Shown: positions 1 through 8,178, counted from the stretch's first letter. The stretch: 20,393 nucleotides of DNA from Rhizobium sp. Q54 (GCA_945903655.1 CAMDOY010000021.1:1-20393); one strand, 5' to 3'. The notes: generated from the sequence alone by a model not told the origin. Made by a program: numbers and translations.

Positions 1-1
1 T

Positions 2-24
2 CCCCTCCCCCTTGTGGGGAGGGG
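2..24. repeat. REP-like GC-rich hairpin repeat
   Basis: A perfect 9-base inverted repeat (CCCCTCCCC at 2-10, GGGGAGGGG at 16-24) encloses the five-base loop CTTGT and is followed by a G-rich tail (28-40). This composition is typical of short dispersed intergenic repeats in alphaproteobacteria. It lies upstream of hisI and could act as a terminator-like or RNA-processing hairpin. No second copy is visible in this window, so calling it a dispersed repeat rests on general knowledge. Confidence 0.5.
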
Positions 25-95
25 TACGGGGTGGGGGTCGCGACACTTCGGGAGGTTCGCGCTCGAAGAAACACGCCAGCCAGAGGTTCCGCCCC

Positions 96-503
96 ATGCC
101 CATGACCTTCGCCCCGCGCGGCGCCAAACACGAGCTTGAAGAAGGCGCGGGCTTTGCGCCGAAGTTTGATGCGGATGGGCTCATCGTCTGCATCACCACG
201 GAGGCGGTGAGCGGCGACATTCTCATGGTCGCTTACATGAATCGCGAGAGCCTCTCGCTTACCATCGAAACCGGCGTCGCCCATTACTGGTCGCGCTCGC
301 GCCAGGCCCTCTGGCGCAAGGGCGACACCTCCGGCCAGACGCAAACCGTGGTCGAGATGCGCACCGATTGCGATCAGGACGCGATCATGCTCAAGGTCGC
401 TGCGGGGGGCGACGGCAAGGCCTGCCATACGGGCCGCCGCTCGTGCTTTTATCGGCGCGTGGAAAGCGAAGGCGGGCTGCATCTCGTCACCGACGAGGGC
501 TGA
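96..503 (+). CDS. hisI: Phosphoribosyl-AMP cyclohydrolase HisI
   Basis: Opens the adenine ring of phosphoribosyl-AMP, the third step of histidine biosynthesis, in the cytoplasm. From the ATG at 96 the protein is 135 residues, the normal size of a stand-alone HisI with no fused HisE pyrophosphatase domain. Visible signatures are YWSRSRQALWRKGDTSG (residues 64-80), the metal-binding DCD at 91-93, and the zinc-ligand region CHTGRRSCFYR (110-120) with C110, H111 and C117. The frame stays open upstream to position 12, but that stretch runs out of a GC-rich repeat and has no HisI character; an ATG at 102 is an alternative start. No other his gene is in the window, so the gene is unlinked, as is common in alphaproteobacteria. 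It converges on the CBS-domain gene six bases away. Confidence 0.95.
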   Translation: MPMTFAPRGAKHELEEGAGFAPKFDADGLIVCITTEAVSGDILMVAYMNRESLSLTIETGVAHYWSRSRQALWRKGDTSGQTQTVVEMRTDCDQDAIMLKVAAGGDGKACHTGRRSCFYRRVESEGGLHLVTDEG

Positions 504-512
504 GGCGCCTCA
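501..512. repeat. 12-bp palindrome joining two convergent stop codons
   Basis: TGAGGCGCCTCA is its own reverse complement. The left TGA (501-503) is the stop of hisI and the right TCA (510-512) is the TGA stop of the minus-strand CBS gene. There is no T-run, so it is not a canonical terminator. Confidence 0.5.
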
Positions 513-941
513 CGCCGCCGCGATGTAATCGCAGAGGGCGCGATGCTCGGTCTCGATCTCCGCAATGCGGTGCTTCACCACATCGCCGATCGAGATCAGC
601 CCGGCCAGCCGTTCTTCCTCCACCACGGGCACATGGCGAAAGCGGCTGTGGGTCATCCGCTCCATGATGTCATGGATGCAAGCGCTGCTGGTGGTGGTGA
701 AGACCTCGCGCGTCATATGGCGCGACACCGAGTCAATCAGCGCCGCTGCCCCGCCCTGCGCCAAAGCACGGACGATGTCGCGTTCGGACACAATGCCCAG
801 AACGGCTCCGTCCGCGCCTGTCACGACAACGGCGCCAATGCTCTTCACGGCGAGCAGTTGCGCAGTTTCCTGCAGGGTGCGGTGCGGCTGGGTGGTGAAG
901 ACATCGCGGCCCTTGACCGCGAGTATGTGCGCAACAGTCAT
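510..941 (-). CDS. Two-CBS-domain protein
   Basis: A 143-residue protein made almost entirely of a CBS pair: CBS1 about residues 8-63 (IGAVVV, GIVSERDIVRAL) and CBS2 about 74-128 (RHVPVVEEERLAGLISIGD). CBS pairs bind adenine nucleotides or similar ligands and usually sense energy state; stand-alone ones regulate partner proteins. No membrane segment or catalytic domain is present, so the specific role is unknown. The ATG at 941 is preceded by a GGGAGA ribosome binding site. It lies 72 bases behind the rhomboid gene on the same strand and may be the last gene of that unit. Confidence 0.85.
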   Translation of the reverse strand: MTVAHILAVKGRDVFTTQPHRTLQETAQLLAVKSIGAVVVTGADGAVLGIVSERDIVRALAQGGAAALIDSVSRHMTREVFTTTSSACIHDIMERMTHSRFRHVPVVEEERLAGLISIGDVVKHRIAEIETEHRALCDYIAAA

Positions 942-1013
942 GAGGATCTCCCTGATCTCCGCATCGTCTCGTCACAACAGGGAGGATAGGCTCATGCGGG
1001 TCGAAAGCAAGCG

Positions 1014-1784
1014 CTATGAATGGGCTTGCCGCGCGGGATCAAAGAGCCAGAATAGCAGGAGACCCGCCACAAAACCACCGGCATGGGCCTCCCAGGCGAC
1101 AGGGCCTTGCGAGAATCCCAGAGTTTGCGACATGGCGCCGAAAACAAAGTTCACCACGAACCAGAACAGCAGAAAGGTCAGGGCGCGCGAATCCGAGAAG
1201 ACGCTGCGCAGGGTGAGGGCGGGTTGGCGATAGGCCTCATCGCCCGGCGCCGCCCAATCCCCGCCCAGCGGCCCATGGGGCTGGAACACGAAGCGCAGGC
1301 AGGCGCCCGTGAGGCCCGAGACGGCTGCCGAGGCGCCGATCACCGGCATGCAATCATAGCGGTGCAGCGCATAATGGACCGCAGCGCCCGCCACCGTGGT
1401 CACCAGACAAAAGGCGATGAAGCGAAAGGTGTCGAAGCGGCGGGCCAGCGGCGCGCCGAAAGCGGCGAGCCAGAGCAGGTTCATGCCCAGATGGGTCCAG
1501 TCCGCATGCAAAAAGGCATAGGTGATCAGCGGCCACCATTGCGGCTCGCCATCGCCCAGAAAGAACAGGGCGGCGCTGGTCCGGGGCAGGCTCCCCAGCG
1601 CCTCGGCGAGGCCATCGGGATCAAGGCCGAGGGTGAAGCGGCAGGGCACGAAGGCGAAGGTGACGAGCGCCCAGGCGTCCGCCTCGTCGGTCAGGACATA
1701 CTCGCGCAGGCCATGGATCGCCCCCAGCAGGGCGAAGGCCGCCAGCACCACGCCGGGCACATTGAAAATCGGCTGACGGTCCAA
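1014..1784 (-). CDS. Rhomboid-family intramembrane serine protease
   Basis: A 256-residue multi-spanning membrane protein that cleaves substrates within the lipid bilayer. The rhomboid signatures are present: HADWTHLGMNLLWL (residues 93-106), the catalytic serine S152 in GASAAVSG (150-157), and the catalytic histidine H234 in AHAGGFVAG (233-241). The second residue after the serine is A rather than the more usual G, which fits the looser GxSx consensus. The best start is a TTG at 1784 with AGAGG about seven bases upstream; no in-frame ATG precedes the first membrane segment. It sits 35 bases downstream of the carbonic-anhydrase-like gene, so the two are probably co-transcribed. Its substrate cannot be inferred. 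Confidence 0.88.
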   Translation of the reverse strand: MDRQPIFNVPGVVLAAFALLGAIHGLREYVLTDEADAWALVTFAFVPCRFTLGLDPDGLAEALGSLPRTSAALFFLGDGEPQWWPLITYAFLHADWTHLGMNLLWLAAFGAPLARRFDTFRFIAFCLVTTVAGAAVHYALHRYDCMPVIGASAAVSGLTGACLRFVFQPHGPLGGDWAAPGDEAYRQPALTLRSVFSDSRALTFLLFWFVVNFVFGAMSQTLGFSQGPVAWEAHAGGFVAGLLLFWLFDPARQAHS

Positions 1785-1819
1785 GCAATACCTCTATTCG
1801 CACATGATGCGCGCCATGG

Positions 1820-2350
1820 TCAGTCGATGCGCTGGAGCCCCTTGGCGAAGCGCTTCCAGTTGCGCACATAGCCATCGGTGGATTTGCTGAGCCTTGCTAT
1901 GCCAGCCTCGTCCAGCGGGCGCACCACCTTGGCCGGGCTGCCGACGATCAGCGAGCCATCGGGAAATTCCTTGCCCTCGGTGACCAGCGCATTGGCGCCC
2001 ACGAGGCAATTCTTGCCGATGCGGGCGTTGTTGAGGATCGTGGCGCCCATGCCGATGAGCGTGCCCGCGCCGATGGTGCAGCCATGCAGCATGGCCCGAT
2101 GGCCGATGGTGCATCCCTCGCCGATGGTGAGGGGAGAGCCCATGTCCGTATGCATCACCGTGCCCTCCTGCACATTGGTGCGGGCGCCGATGGTGATCCA
2201 TTCATTGTCGCCGCGCAGCACGCAGCCGAACCACACGCCCACATCCTCGCCCAACTTCACGCGGCCAATCACATGGGCGTCAGGCGCGATCCAGTAGAGG
2301 CCTTCTGCGGGCAGATCGGGCTTTTCGCCATCGAGCATGTAAATGGGCAT
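1820..2350 (-). CDS. Gamma-carbonic-anhydrase family protein
   Basis: A 176-residue left-handed beta-helix protein of the gamma-CA/YrdA/PaaY group, built from hexapeptide repeats (for example ITIGAR, TIGEGC, TIGHRA, TIGAGT). The three metal-ligand histidines of the family are present: H67 in VMHTD, H84 in GHRAM and H89 in MLHG. Family members are trimers with metal bound between subunits; some are carbonic anhydrases, many have no proven activity. There is no signal peptide, so it is cytoplasmic. It starts at ATG 2350 with AGGAG upstream, and heads a likely unit with the rhomboid gene. Confidence 0.9.
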   Translation of the reverse strand: MPIYMLDGEKPDLPAEGLYWIAPDAHVIGRVKLGEDVGVWFGCVLRGDNEWITIGARTNVQEGTVMHTDMGSPLTIGEGCTIGHRAMLHGCTIGAGTLIGMGATILNNARIGKNCLVGANALVTEGKEFPDGSLIVGSPAKVVRPLDEAGIARLSKSTDGYVRNWKRFAKGLQRID

Positions 2351-2464
2351 GGGGGTCGGGCTCCTGCGGATGGGCCTTTATGCCATGATCGCAGGTGGGG
2401 GGAAAGCTTGCGTCAAGCGCGGGGTTGAGGGGCCTGGTGGCGCCATCCCCGAACCGGTGCTGGA

Positions 2465-3301
2465 TCAAAAAAGATACTTGACCGCCAGCGCATATGATCT
2501 GAGCTCGGACGACGCCTTGTAGGAGGCGACGTTGTCCTTGGACGTCAAAGCCGAACGCCATCCATTGGTGAAAGAGGGTGCGATGTAGAAATTATCCGCA
2601 GCCTTGTAAATGACGTCAAAGCCAAAAGAATTTATATAATATGATTTGGACATGCCGACGCTGTTGATGTTCTTGAATTCTGCATTCATTTCAAATGTGA
2701 AGAATGAATTGAAATCATATTGCCCTCCAAATCTGACACCTTGGGCATTCGCGTAATTCGCATCCATGGCGTAATCAAGCGCTGCTCTGGCATGGAGCCT
2801 CGAAACGTCGTTCAATTTATAACCAAACGTCATGTAAGGTGAAATATATCCACTTGAATTGCCGCTTGTATTGGGTGATGCGCTCACAGAAAGCTTGAGC
2901 GAAAAGGGATTTTTCTTATCATTGATAAGGCCGTAGGATATATTGAACGCAGGATTTCCCCAGCCTTCCAATGTATGAGCTGTGGCGGAAGGTCCGTTGA
3001 AAATTGCTCTTTTAGTTGTGTAATCTGAAAAATAGATCCCGCTCACAGCTATATCGACGTTTTCAAAAACCCCGCGCCTGATGGTGACTGCTTCTGAGGT
3101 GTATTTTTTATCAAATCTGCCTGGGTTATTGTTATATGAAAATCTCGACTGCTCCGAGAATTTTTGAATTGACGCAAACACATATGAGTTGCCGACAGCA
3201 AGAATGTCCGACGGAAAATTGCCGTTTCGATCATCCGCGTAGGAGTGTGCAGGAGCTGCGATCATTGCCGACAAAGCAATTATTCTTGAAGAAGCCCTCA
3301 T
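2465..3301 (-). CDS. Putative outer-membrane beta-barrel protein, AT-rich
   Basis: The ATG at 3301 opens with a good signal peptide (MRASSRIIALSAMIAAPAHS, cleaved near AYADD), giving about 278 residues; a TTG at 3316 would merely lengthen it. The mature part alternates polar and aromatic residues as in beta-strands and ends in YALAVKYLF, a terminal phenylalanine typical of the signal recognised by the outer-membrane assembly machinery. I do not recognise the family; it may be related to transporter-like or MetA-type barrel proteins. Codon use is strikingly unlike its neighbours, with many AAA, AAT, TTT and ATA codons, which suggests recent transfer. It stands alone, with 114 bases to the next gene on the same strand. 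Confidence 0.75.
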   Translation of the reverse strand: MRASSRIIALSAMIAAPAHSYADDRNGNFPSDILAVGNSYVFASIQKFSEQSRFSYNNNPGRFDKKYTSEAVTIRRGVFENVDIAVSGIYFSDYTTKRAIFNGPSATAHTLEGWGNPAFNISYGLINDKKNPFSLKLSVSASPNTSGNSSGYISPYMTFGYKLNDVSRLHARAALDYAMDANYANAQGVRFGGQYDFNSFFTFEMNAEFKNINSVGMSKSYYINSFGFDVIYKAADNFYIAPSFTNGWRSALTSKDNVASYKASSELRSYALAVKYLF

Positions 3302-3465
3302 CACCGCCGACCCCAACGCATTGCAATGATCAAGGCGTAGCAGTTGGTCAGCTTAAAAGTCAAGATCATGTTAACATCTGGCGCGCCTGACGCCAACACG
3401 ACTTGTTTCGGGATCCTGCCCTCTATCCACTGAAGGCGGGAGAGAGCAACAATCCCGGGGCCCCC

Positions 3466-3861
3466 TCAGAAATCCTCAAGGTCGAAATCGAGGATGGCGA
3501 TCTGCAGGGTGTAGGTCTTGCCCTTGGGGTCGTCCGCCGAAATGATGCCGAGGAAATCCTCGCCATTGTTCAGCTCGACGGAATCGTTCTTCTTCATGCG
3601 CGAGGCGATGGTGAGCTTGTCGGTCTCGAAGAGGCGGCGCAGATATTCCTGCAGCACTTCGCGGCCCACGGGCAGCTTCATCTCCAGGGAGAAGGAGCGG
3701 TCGCCGTCCTCGTCGTCCACGAGGATCTTCGCGATCTGGCGCTCGCCAAAGGTCACGACGGCGGCCTCGATATCCTTGGGGTCGAGGCTGACGCGGATGC
3801 CCTCGTTGTCGAAGGCGTGACGCACGAAGGCCTGAAGTTTGCGAAGTTCGGTCTTGTCCAT
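3466..3861 (-). CDS. DUF3126-family protein with two repeats
   Basis: Starting at ATG 3861 (MDKTELRKLQAF) this is a 131-residue soluble protein. The C-terminal half (about 65-131: LQEYLRRLF, VELNNGEDFLGI, YTLQIAILDFDLED) matches what I know of DUF3126, a short alphaproteobacterial protein of unknown function usually about 70 residues long. The N-terminal half (about 4-63: LRKLQAFVRHAF, VVTFGERQIAKIL, SFSLEMKL) has the same order of elements, so the protein looks like an internal duplication. The frame is open for 25 codons upstream, but these lack a better start. It lies 75 bases downstream of cysE on the same strand, an association I believe is common in Hyphomicrobiales. Function unknown. 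Confidence 0.8.
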   Translation of the reverse strand: MDKTELRKLQAFVRHAFDNEGIRVSLDPKDIEAAVVTFGERQIAKILVDDEDGDRSFSLEMKLPVGREVLQEYLRRLFETDKLTIASRMKKNDSVELNNGEDFLGIISADDPKGKTYTLQIAILDFDLEDF

Positions 3862-3936
3862 AATGGTCCCGGTGGCCTCATGCGATTGGTTCGTTGGAGT
3901 GCCAGAAAAGCGCTCAGGCCGCAAGGCGGGGGGCAA

Positions 3937-4764
3937 TCACCCCTCCAGCTTCTCCGCCAATATCTGATCCATGCTGCGCGCAGGCTCGGCGCAGCCCGAG
4001 TCTCCCACCACCCGCGCGGGCACGCCCGCCACGGTCTTGTTGTGGGGCACGGGGCTCAGCACCACGGAGCCCGCCGCGATTCGCGCGCAATAGCCCACCT
4101 CGATATTGCCGATGACCTTGGCGCCCGCGCCGATCAGCACCCCGCGCCGGATCTTGGGGTGGCGGTCGCCGCGTTCATTGCCGGTGCCGCCCAGGGTCAC
4201 CCCATGGAGGATCGACACGTCGTCCTCGATGACGCAGGTCTGGCCCACCACCAAGCCCGTCGCATGGTCGAGGAACACGCCCTTGCCGATGCGCGCAGCC
4301 GGGTTGATGTCGGTCTGGAAGACTTCCGACGCCCGGCTTTGCAGCCACAGGGCGAAATCGCGCCGTCCCGCCTTCCACAGGGCATGGGCGAGGCGGTGGC
4401 ATTGCAGGGCGTGGAAGCCCTTGAAATACAAAAGGGGCTCGATGAGCCGCAGGCAGGCGGGATCGCGGTCGGCCACCGCGATGATGTCCGCGCGGAAGGC
4501 CTCGCCAATGGAGGGATCGCGCGAGATGATCTCCAGATAGGTCTGGCGGATCAGGTCCCCGGCCACATCCTGATGGTCCAAGCGCGCGGCGACCCGGTGC
4601 ACGATGGCGCTTTCCAGCGAGTCGTGGTTGAGAACCGAGGCGATGAAGAAGCCCGCCAGCTCCGGCTCGGTGCGCACCGTCTCCTCCGCCTCAAGGCGGA
4701 TGCGTGAGAAAATGGGATCGACCTTGCCGAGGCCAACCACCCGCGCGGAATGTCCCTGCGCCAT
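3937..4764 (-). CDS. cysE: Serine O-acetyltransferase CysE
   Basis: Transfers acetyl from acetyl-CoA to L-serine to give O-acetylserine, the first step of cysteine synthesis. The 275-residue protein has the family's N-terminal helical domain (about 20-150) followed by the left-handed beta-helix: LDHATGLVVG (165-174, catalytic pair D166-H167), LHGVTLGGTG (186-195), GDRHPKIR (199-206, H202) and GNIEVGYCARIAAGSVV (219-235). The C-terminus ends in KLEG, without the terminal isoleucine that docks some CysE proteins into cysteine synthase, so classical complex formation is doubtful. ATG 4764 has AGGAG nine bases upstream. It lies between the alpha/beta hydrolase (54 bases upstream) and the DUF3126 gene. 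Confidence 0.95.
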   Translation of the reverse strand: MAQGHSARVVGLGKVDPIFSRIRLEAEETVRTEPELAGFFIASVLNHDSLESAIVHRVAARLDHQDVAGDLIRQTYLEIISRDPSIGEAFRADIIAVADRDPACLRLIEPLLYFKGFHALQCHRLAHALWKAGRRDFALWLQSRASEVFQTDINPAARIGKGVFLDHATGLVVGQTCVIEDDVSILHGVTLGGTGNERGDRHPKIRRGVLIGAGAKVIGNIEVGYCARIAAGSVVLSPVPHNKTVAGVPARVVGDSGCAEPARSMDQILAEKLEG

Positions 4765-4818
4765 AAGCTTAACTCCTGAACATCAGCGACTATAGCACGA
4801 CTGCTGGCGCGCCAGAAG

Positions 4819-5586
4819 TCAGGGGCGGACCGCCAGAAACTCCAGCACACCCTGCTTGTAGATCTTGTCGCCCACCGCAAGATTGTGATCGCGCCCGGGA
4901 ATGTCGAGGGCCGCCCCCTTGGGCAGCATGGCCGCGAGCTTGTGGGGGTCGCCCGCCACCGCATCCTTGTCGCCCACGGCCACCAGGGCGGGGGTGAGGA
5001 TCGCGCCCAGCTCCGCCGCGCCCAGGGTCTGGCGCGAGCCGCGGATACAGGCGGCGAGCGCCCGCAGATCGCTCTTGGTCTGCTCGGCGAAGGCGCGGAA
5101 CATGCGTTGCATGGGGTCGGTGAGGCTCTCCAGCGCAGGCGCGTCCATGGCGTCGGCGATGCCCATGGGCAGGCCCACGCCCGCCACCAGATGATGGCCA
5201 AGGCCGCCCAGAATCATGGAGCGCACCCGATCGGGATGGGCCAGCGTGAGAAAGGCCGTGATGCGCGCGCCCATGGAATAGCCCATCACGTCAGCCCATG
5301 CGATTCCCAGATGATCGAGCAGCGCGCAGGAGTCCTGCGCCATAATCGGGGTGGCGTAATCTTCTGGTCTGTAGAGCTTTTCGCTCTGCCCGTGGCCGCG
5401 ATTGTCGAGTGCGATGACGCGGCGGCCCGCGTGGGTGAGGGTCTTCACCCAGAGGGTGTTCACCCAGTTCACCGCATGGGTCGAGGCGAAGCCGTGGATG
5501 AGCAGGATCGGCTCATGCAGGTCCGGCCCCGTGGGGGGGAGGTCGATATAGGCGATCCGCGCCCCCGGTCCGTCGAAAAACTGCAT
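4819..5586 (-). CDS. Alpha/beta-fold hydrolase
   Basis: With the ATG at 5586 (MQFFDGPGARIAYID) the protein has 255 residues, typical for the family. The oxyanion HG is at 31-32, DNRGHGQS at 61-68, the nucleophile S104 in GYSMG, an acid candidate D206 or D208 in VGDKDAV, and the catalytic histidine H234 in GRDHNL. All triad elements are in order, so it should be an active serine hydrolase; the substrate is unknown (ester, lactone or C-C bond). The frame extends upstream to an ATG at 5667, but those 27 residues precede the normal first strand and overlap the promoter region of the divergent transglycosylase gene. GGCGGA lies a few bases before 5586. Confidence 0.87.
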   Translation of the reverse strand: MQFFDGPGARIAYIDLPPTGPDLHEPILLIHGFASTHAVNWVNTLWVKTLTHAGRRVIALDNRGHGQSEKLYRPEDYATPIMAQDSCALLDHLGIAWADVMGYSMGARITAFLTLAHPDRVRSMILGGLGHHLVAGVGLPMGIADAMDAPALESLTDPMQRMFRAFAEQTKSDLRALAACIRGSRQTLGAAELGAILTPALVAVGDKDAVAGDPHKLAAMLPKGAALDIPGRDHNLAVGDKIYKQGVLEFLAVRP

Positions 5587-5737
5587 GATGGTCCGCCACG
5601 TCCAAAATTCGCCGCACCTTACCCATGAGATGGGCTGGATCAAACCGGCAATCTTCACCGCGTTCATCCAATTTCAGGCATTTGCTGGCAACCTGAGCGC
5701 ATCAGCGTGGTTCCATGCCAGGCGACCGGAGCAGCAC

Positions 5738-6553
5738 ATGCCCTTCCATCTCAGACCCCTCGCCTTCGCCCTCTGCCTTCTCGCTGGCCCCGCGCTCGCC
5801 GCGCCCACCTGCCAGACCGGAAATTTCGACAGCTGGCTGGAGGGTGTGCGGCAGGAGGCCGCCGCCAAGGGGATCTCGAAAGCCGCCATCGCCGCTGGCC
5901 TCGAAGGCGTCACCTTCGATCAGGGCGTCCTCAACCGGGATCGGGGGCAGAAGGTTTTCCGCCAGACCTTTGAGGAATTCTCCGCCCGCATGGTCGACCC
6001 GCGCCTCAAGCGGGCCGCCGCCATGATGCGCAAGCACGCCGCCCTCTTCCAGCGCATCGAGGCCCAATATGGCGTACCCCCGGAGATTCTGGTGGCGATC
6101 TGGGGGCTGGAGACGGACTTCGGCTCCTACAACGGCTCCTTCCCCACCCTGCGGGCGCTGGCGACCCTGGCCTATGACTGCCGCCGCTCCGAGATGTTCC
6201 GCACGGAGCTGATCGACGCGCTCCGGATCGTGGATCGCGGCGACATGCAGCCCGCCGCCATGAAGGGCGCCTGGGCGGGCGAGATCGGCCAGACCCAGTT
6301 CATGGCCTCGTCCTATCTGAAGTTCGCTGTGGACTATGATGGCGATGGGCGCCGCGATCTCGTCGCCAGCGTGCCCGACGTGCTCGCTTCCACCGCCAAT
6401 TATCTCAAGGGCTATGGCTGGAAGCGCGGCCAGGGCTGGGAGCCGGATGAGCCCAACTTTCCGGTCATCAAGGAGTGGAACAAGGCCAATGTCTATTCTA
6501 GAACCATTGCTCATTTCGCGACGCGGCTGGCGGAGGGCAGGGGTTTGCATTAA
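5738..6553 (+). CDS. Periplasmic lytic murein transglycosylase, MltB family
   Basis: Cleaves the glycan strand of peptidoglycan with formation of 1,6-anhydro-muramyl ends. The ATG at 5738 follows GGAG (5728-5731) and begins a clear signal peptide (MPFHLRPLAFALCLLAGPALA, cut before APT). C25 lies in APTC, not a lipobox, so the protein is probably soluble rather than a lipoprotein. The catalytic glutamate is E125 in AIWGLETDFGSY, and GEIGQTQFM and VDYDGDGRRDL are the following family motifs. At 271 residues it is the short form without a C-terminal peptidoglycan-binding domain. The reading frame opens earlier (5585), but the signal peptide fixes the start. Divergent from the hydrolase gene. Confidence 0.92.
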   Translation: MPFHLRPLAFALCLLAGPALAAPTCQTGNFDSWLEGVRQEAAAKGISKAAIAAGLEGVTFDQGVLNRDRGQKVFRQTFEEFSARMVDPRLKRAAAMMRKHAALFQRIEAQYGVPPEILVAIWGLETDFGSYNGSFPTLRALATLAYDCRRSEMFRTELIDALRIVDRGDMQPAAMKGAWAGEIGQTQFMASSYLKFAVDYDGDGRRDLVASVPDVLASTANYLKGYGWKRGQGWEPDEPNFPVIKEWNKANVYSRTIAHFATRLAEGRGLH

Positions 6554-6602
6554 CCCGGCTCAGGTCGTGGCGCGGAGCCGCTGGCTGGTCTGAGAGGAAC
6601 GC

Positions 6603-7796
6603 ATGTCGAAGGATCTTCCCATCTATGTCGTGGGCGCGGGGCTTGGCGGCGTGGCGGCGGCGCTTGGCCTCGCCCGCAAGGGCTGGAACGTGCGCATCAT
6701 CGAGGCGACCCCGGAATTGGGCGTCATCGGCTATGGCATCCAGCTCGGGCCCAATGTCTTCCCCATGTTCCGGGCCCTAGGCGTTGATGAAGCCGTGCGC
6801 CAACACGCCCATTTCCCACCCGCCGTTCTGATGCTGGACGCGCTGAGCGCGAAAGAAGTGGTCCGCGTGCCCGCTGGCGAGAGCTTCCGCGCCCGCTTCA
6901 AAGATCCCTATGTGGCGATCCACCGGGTTGACCTGCACGGGGTGCTGCTGGACGCCGCCCGCGCCATGCCCAATGTCGAGATCCTGCCCTCCACCGAATT
7001 CGCCTCCTACGAGAACCTCGCGGACCGCGCGCTGATCAGGACCACCGATGGCCGCCAGTTCGAGGCCGCCGCCGTCATCGCCTCCGATGGTCTGGGTTCG
7101 GCGGTGCGTCGCCAGATGATCGGCGAGGAGACGCCGCGCCCCATCGGCTATGTGGCTCATCGCACCCTCGTGCCCATGGAGCAGGTGTCGAAGGAGGTTG
7201 GCCGCGACGAGGTGATCCTGTGGGGCGGGCCGGGCTTCCACATCGTGCAATATCCCCTGCGCAACCGCAGCCTCTTCAACATCGTGGCGGTGTTTCAGAC
7301 GGAAAATATCTATGAGCGCGCCGACGAGGAGACCTATCGCCGCGTGCTGATGGAGACCTACGCCTCCGCCCATCCGCTCATGCACGACATGCTCGCCATG
7401 ATGGACCTGAAGCGCCGCTGGGTGATCGCCGACCGCGACCCCATTCGCGGCTGGAGCGATGGCCGCGTGGCGCTGCTGGGCGACGCCGCCCATCCCACCC
7501 TGCAATCCTTCGCCCAGGGCGCCTGCATGGCGATCGAGGATGCAGTGGTGCTGGCCGAATGCATCGACATGACCCAGGGCGATTTCGCCCGCGCCTTCAA
7601 GACCTACGAGCGCGCCCGCAGCCTGCGCACCGCCCGCATCATCCTGGAGAGCCGGAGCCTGTGGGAATTCTACCACCTGCGCGGCATCGCCGCCGAGGTC
7701 CGCAACGAGGCCTGCGCCGACCGCACGGAAGACGACGTGTTCCGCTGCCTCGCCTGGATCTATGACGGGATCAGGATGCCGGAGGTGGCGGGGTAG
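6603..7796 (+). CDS. FAD-dependent aromatic monooxygenase (3-hydroxybenzoate 6-monooxygenase-like)
   Basis: A 397-residue class A flavoprotein hydroxylase. The dinucleotide-binding GAGLGG is at residues 11-16, the second FAD/NADH-contacting motif ASDGLGS is near 160, and GDAAHPTLQSFAQGACMAIEDA begins at residue 293. The last motif and segments such as LMLDALSAKEVVRV and IHRVDLHG resemble 3-hydroxybenzoate 6-hydroxylase and salicylate hydroxylase, which use NAD(P)H and O2 to add a hydroxyl to an aromatic acid. If it is the former, the product would be gentisate, yet no gentisate dioxygenase is in the window. GAGAGGAA lies just before ATG 6603. Substrate is inferred only from resemblance. Confidence 0.88.
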   Translation: MSKDLPIYVVGAGLGGVAAALGLARKGWNVRIIEATPELGVIGYGIQLGPNVFPMFRALGVDEAVRQHAHFPPAVLMLDALSAKEVVRVPAGESFRARFKDPYVAIHRVDLHGVLLDAARAMPNVEILPSTEFASYENLADRALIRTTDGRQFEAAAVIASDGLGSAVRRQMIGEETPRPIGYVAHRTLVPMEQVSKEVGRDEVILWGGPGFHIVQYPLRNRSLFNIVAVFQTENIYERADEETYRRVLMETYASAHPLMHDMLAMMDLKRRWVIADRDPIRGWSDGRVALLGDAAHPTLQSFAQGACMAIEDAVVLAECIDMTQGDFARAFKTYERARSLRTARIILESRSLWEFYHLRGIAAEVRNEACADRTEDDVFRCLAWIYDGIRMPEVAG

Positions 7797-7841
7797 GGGG
7801 CGGCGGCGCTCAAGCGCACATCCAAGGATGCGCCTCCCCCG

Positions 7842-8165
7842 TCAGCCCTGCGCTGTCGCCACATGCAAGGTCACGCCCGCCTGTTTTTGCAGATAGCTGA
7901 TCACGCCGAACAGGTTGCGCGCCTGGGGATTGCCGCGTGGGCCGAACATGCGGATGAGGCTCTTGGCGGGCGTCGCCGTGGCCTCGGCCAGTTTCTCGAA
8001 GCCGACCGTCGCCTTGATATAGTCGCGCAGGATCGACTTGCCCGCGTCCACGTCCCCGGCAAGCATGGTGTCGACGCCCTCGCGCAGCAGCGCCGCTGCG
8101 AAATCAGGATCGCGCGCCACCCGGCTTTGCACCAGATCTCTGAAGCTCTTCGTCACCGCCATCAT
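7842..8165 (-). CDS. HigA-like helix-turn-helix antitoxin
   Basis: A 107-residue protein of the 'addiction module antidote' group paired with Gp49/HigB-like toxins. The N-terminal half (FRDLVQSRVARDPDFAAALL, ILRDYIKATVGF) is the toxin-contacting region typical of the family. The C-terminal helix-turn-helix spans about residues 55-100 (EKLAEATATPAKSLIRMFG, NPQARNLFGVISYLQ). Start is ATG 8165 or the adjacent ATG 8162. It lies 13 bases behind the toxin gene on the same strand, the toxin-first order of this class. The antitoxin is intact while the toxin frame is broken, so its present role may be only as a DNA-binding autoregulator. Confidence 0.85.
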   Translation of the reverse strand: MMAVTKSFRDLVQSRVARDPDFAAALLREGVDTMLAGDVDAGKSILRDYIKATVGFEKLAEATATPAKSLIRMFGPRGNPQARNLFGVISYLQKQAGVTLHVATAQG

Positions 8166-8178
8166 GCGCCTCCGTTCG

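Noticed and set aside
3403..4707. 434-codon plus-strand frame opposite cysE and the DUF3126 gene
   Set aside because: Antisense to two recognised genes, low-complexity His/Ala/Gly-rich translation, no ribosome binding site.
7811..7836. Hairpin between the monooxygenase and antitoxin genes (CATCC/GGATG core) as a terminator
   Set aside because: The stem has a bulge and is not followed by a T-run, so it is not supported as an intrinsic terminator.
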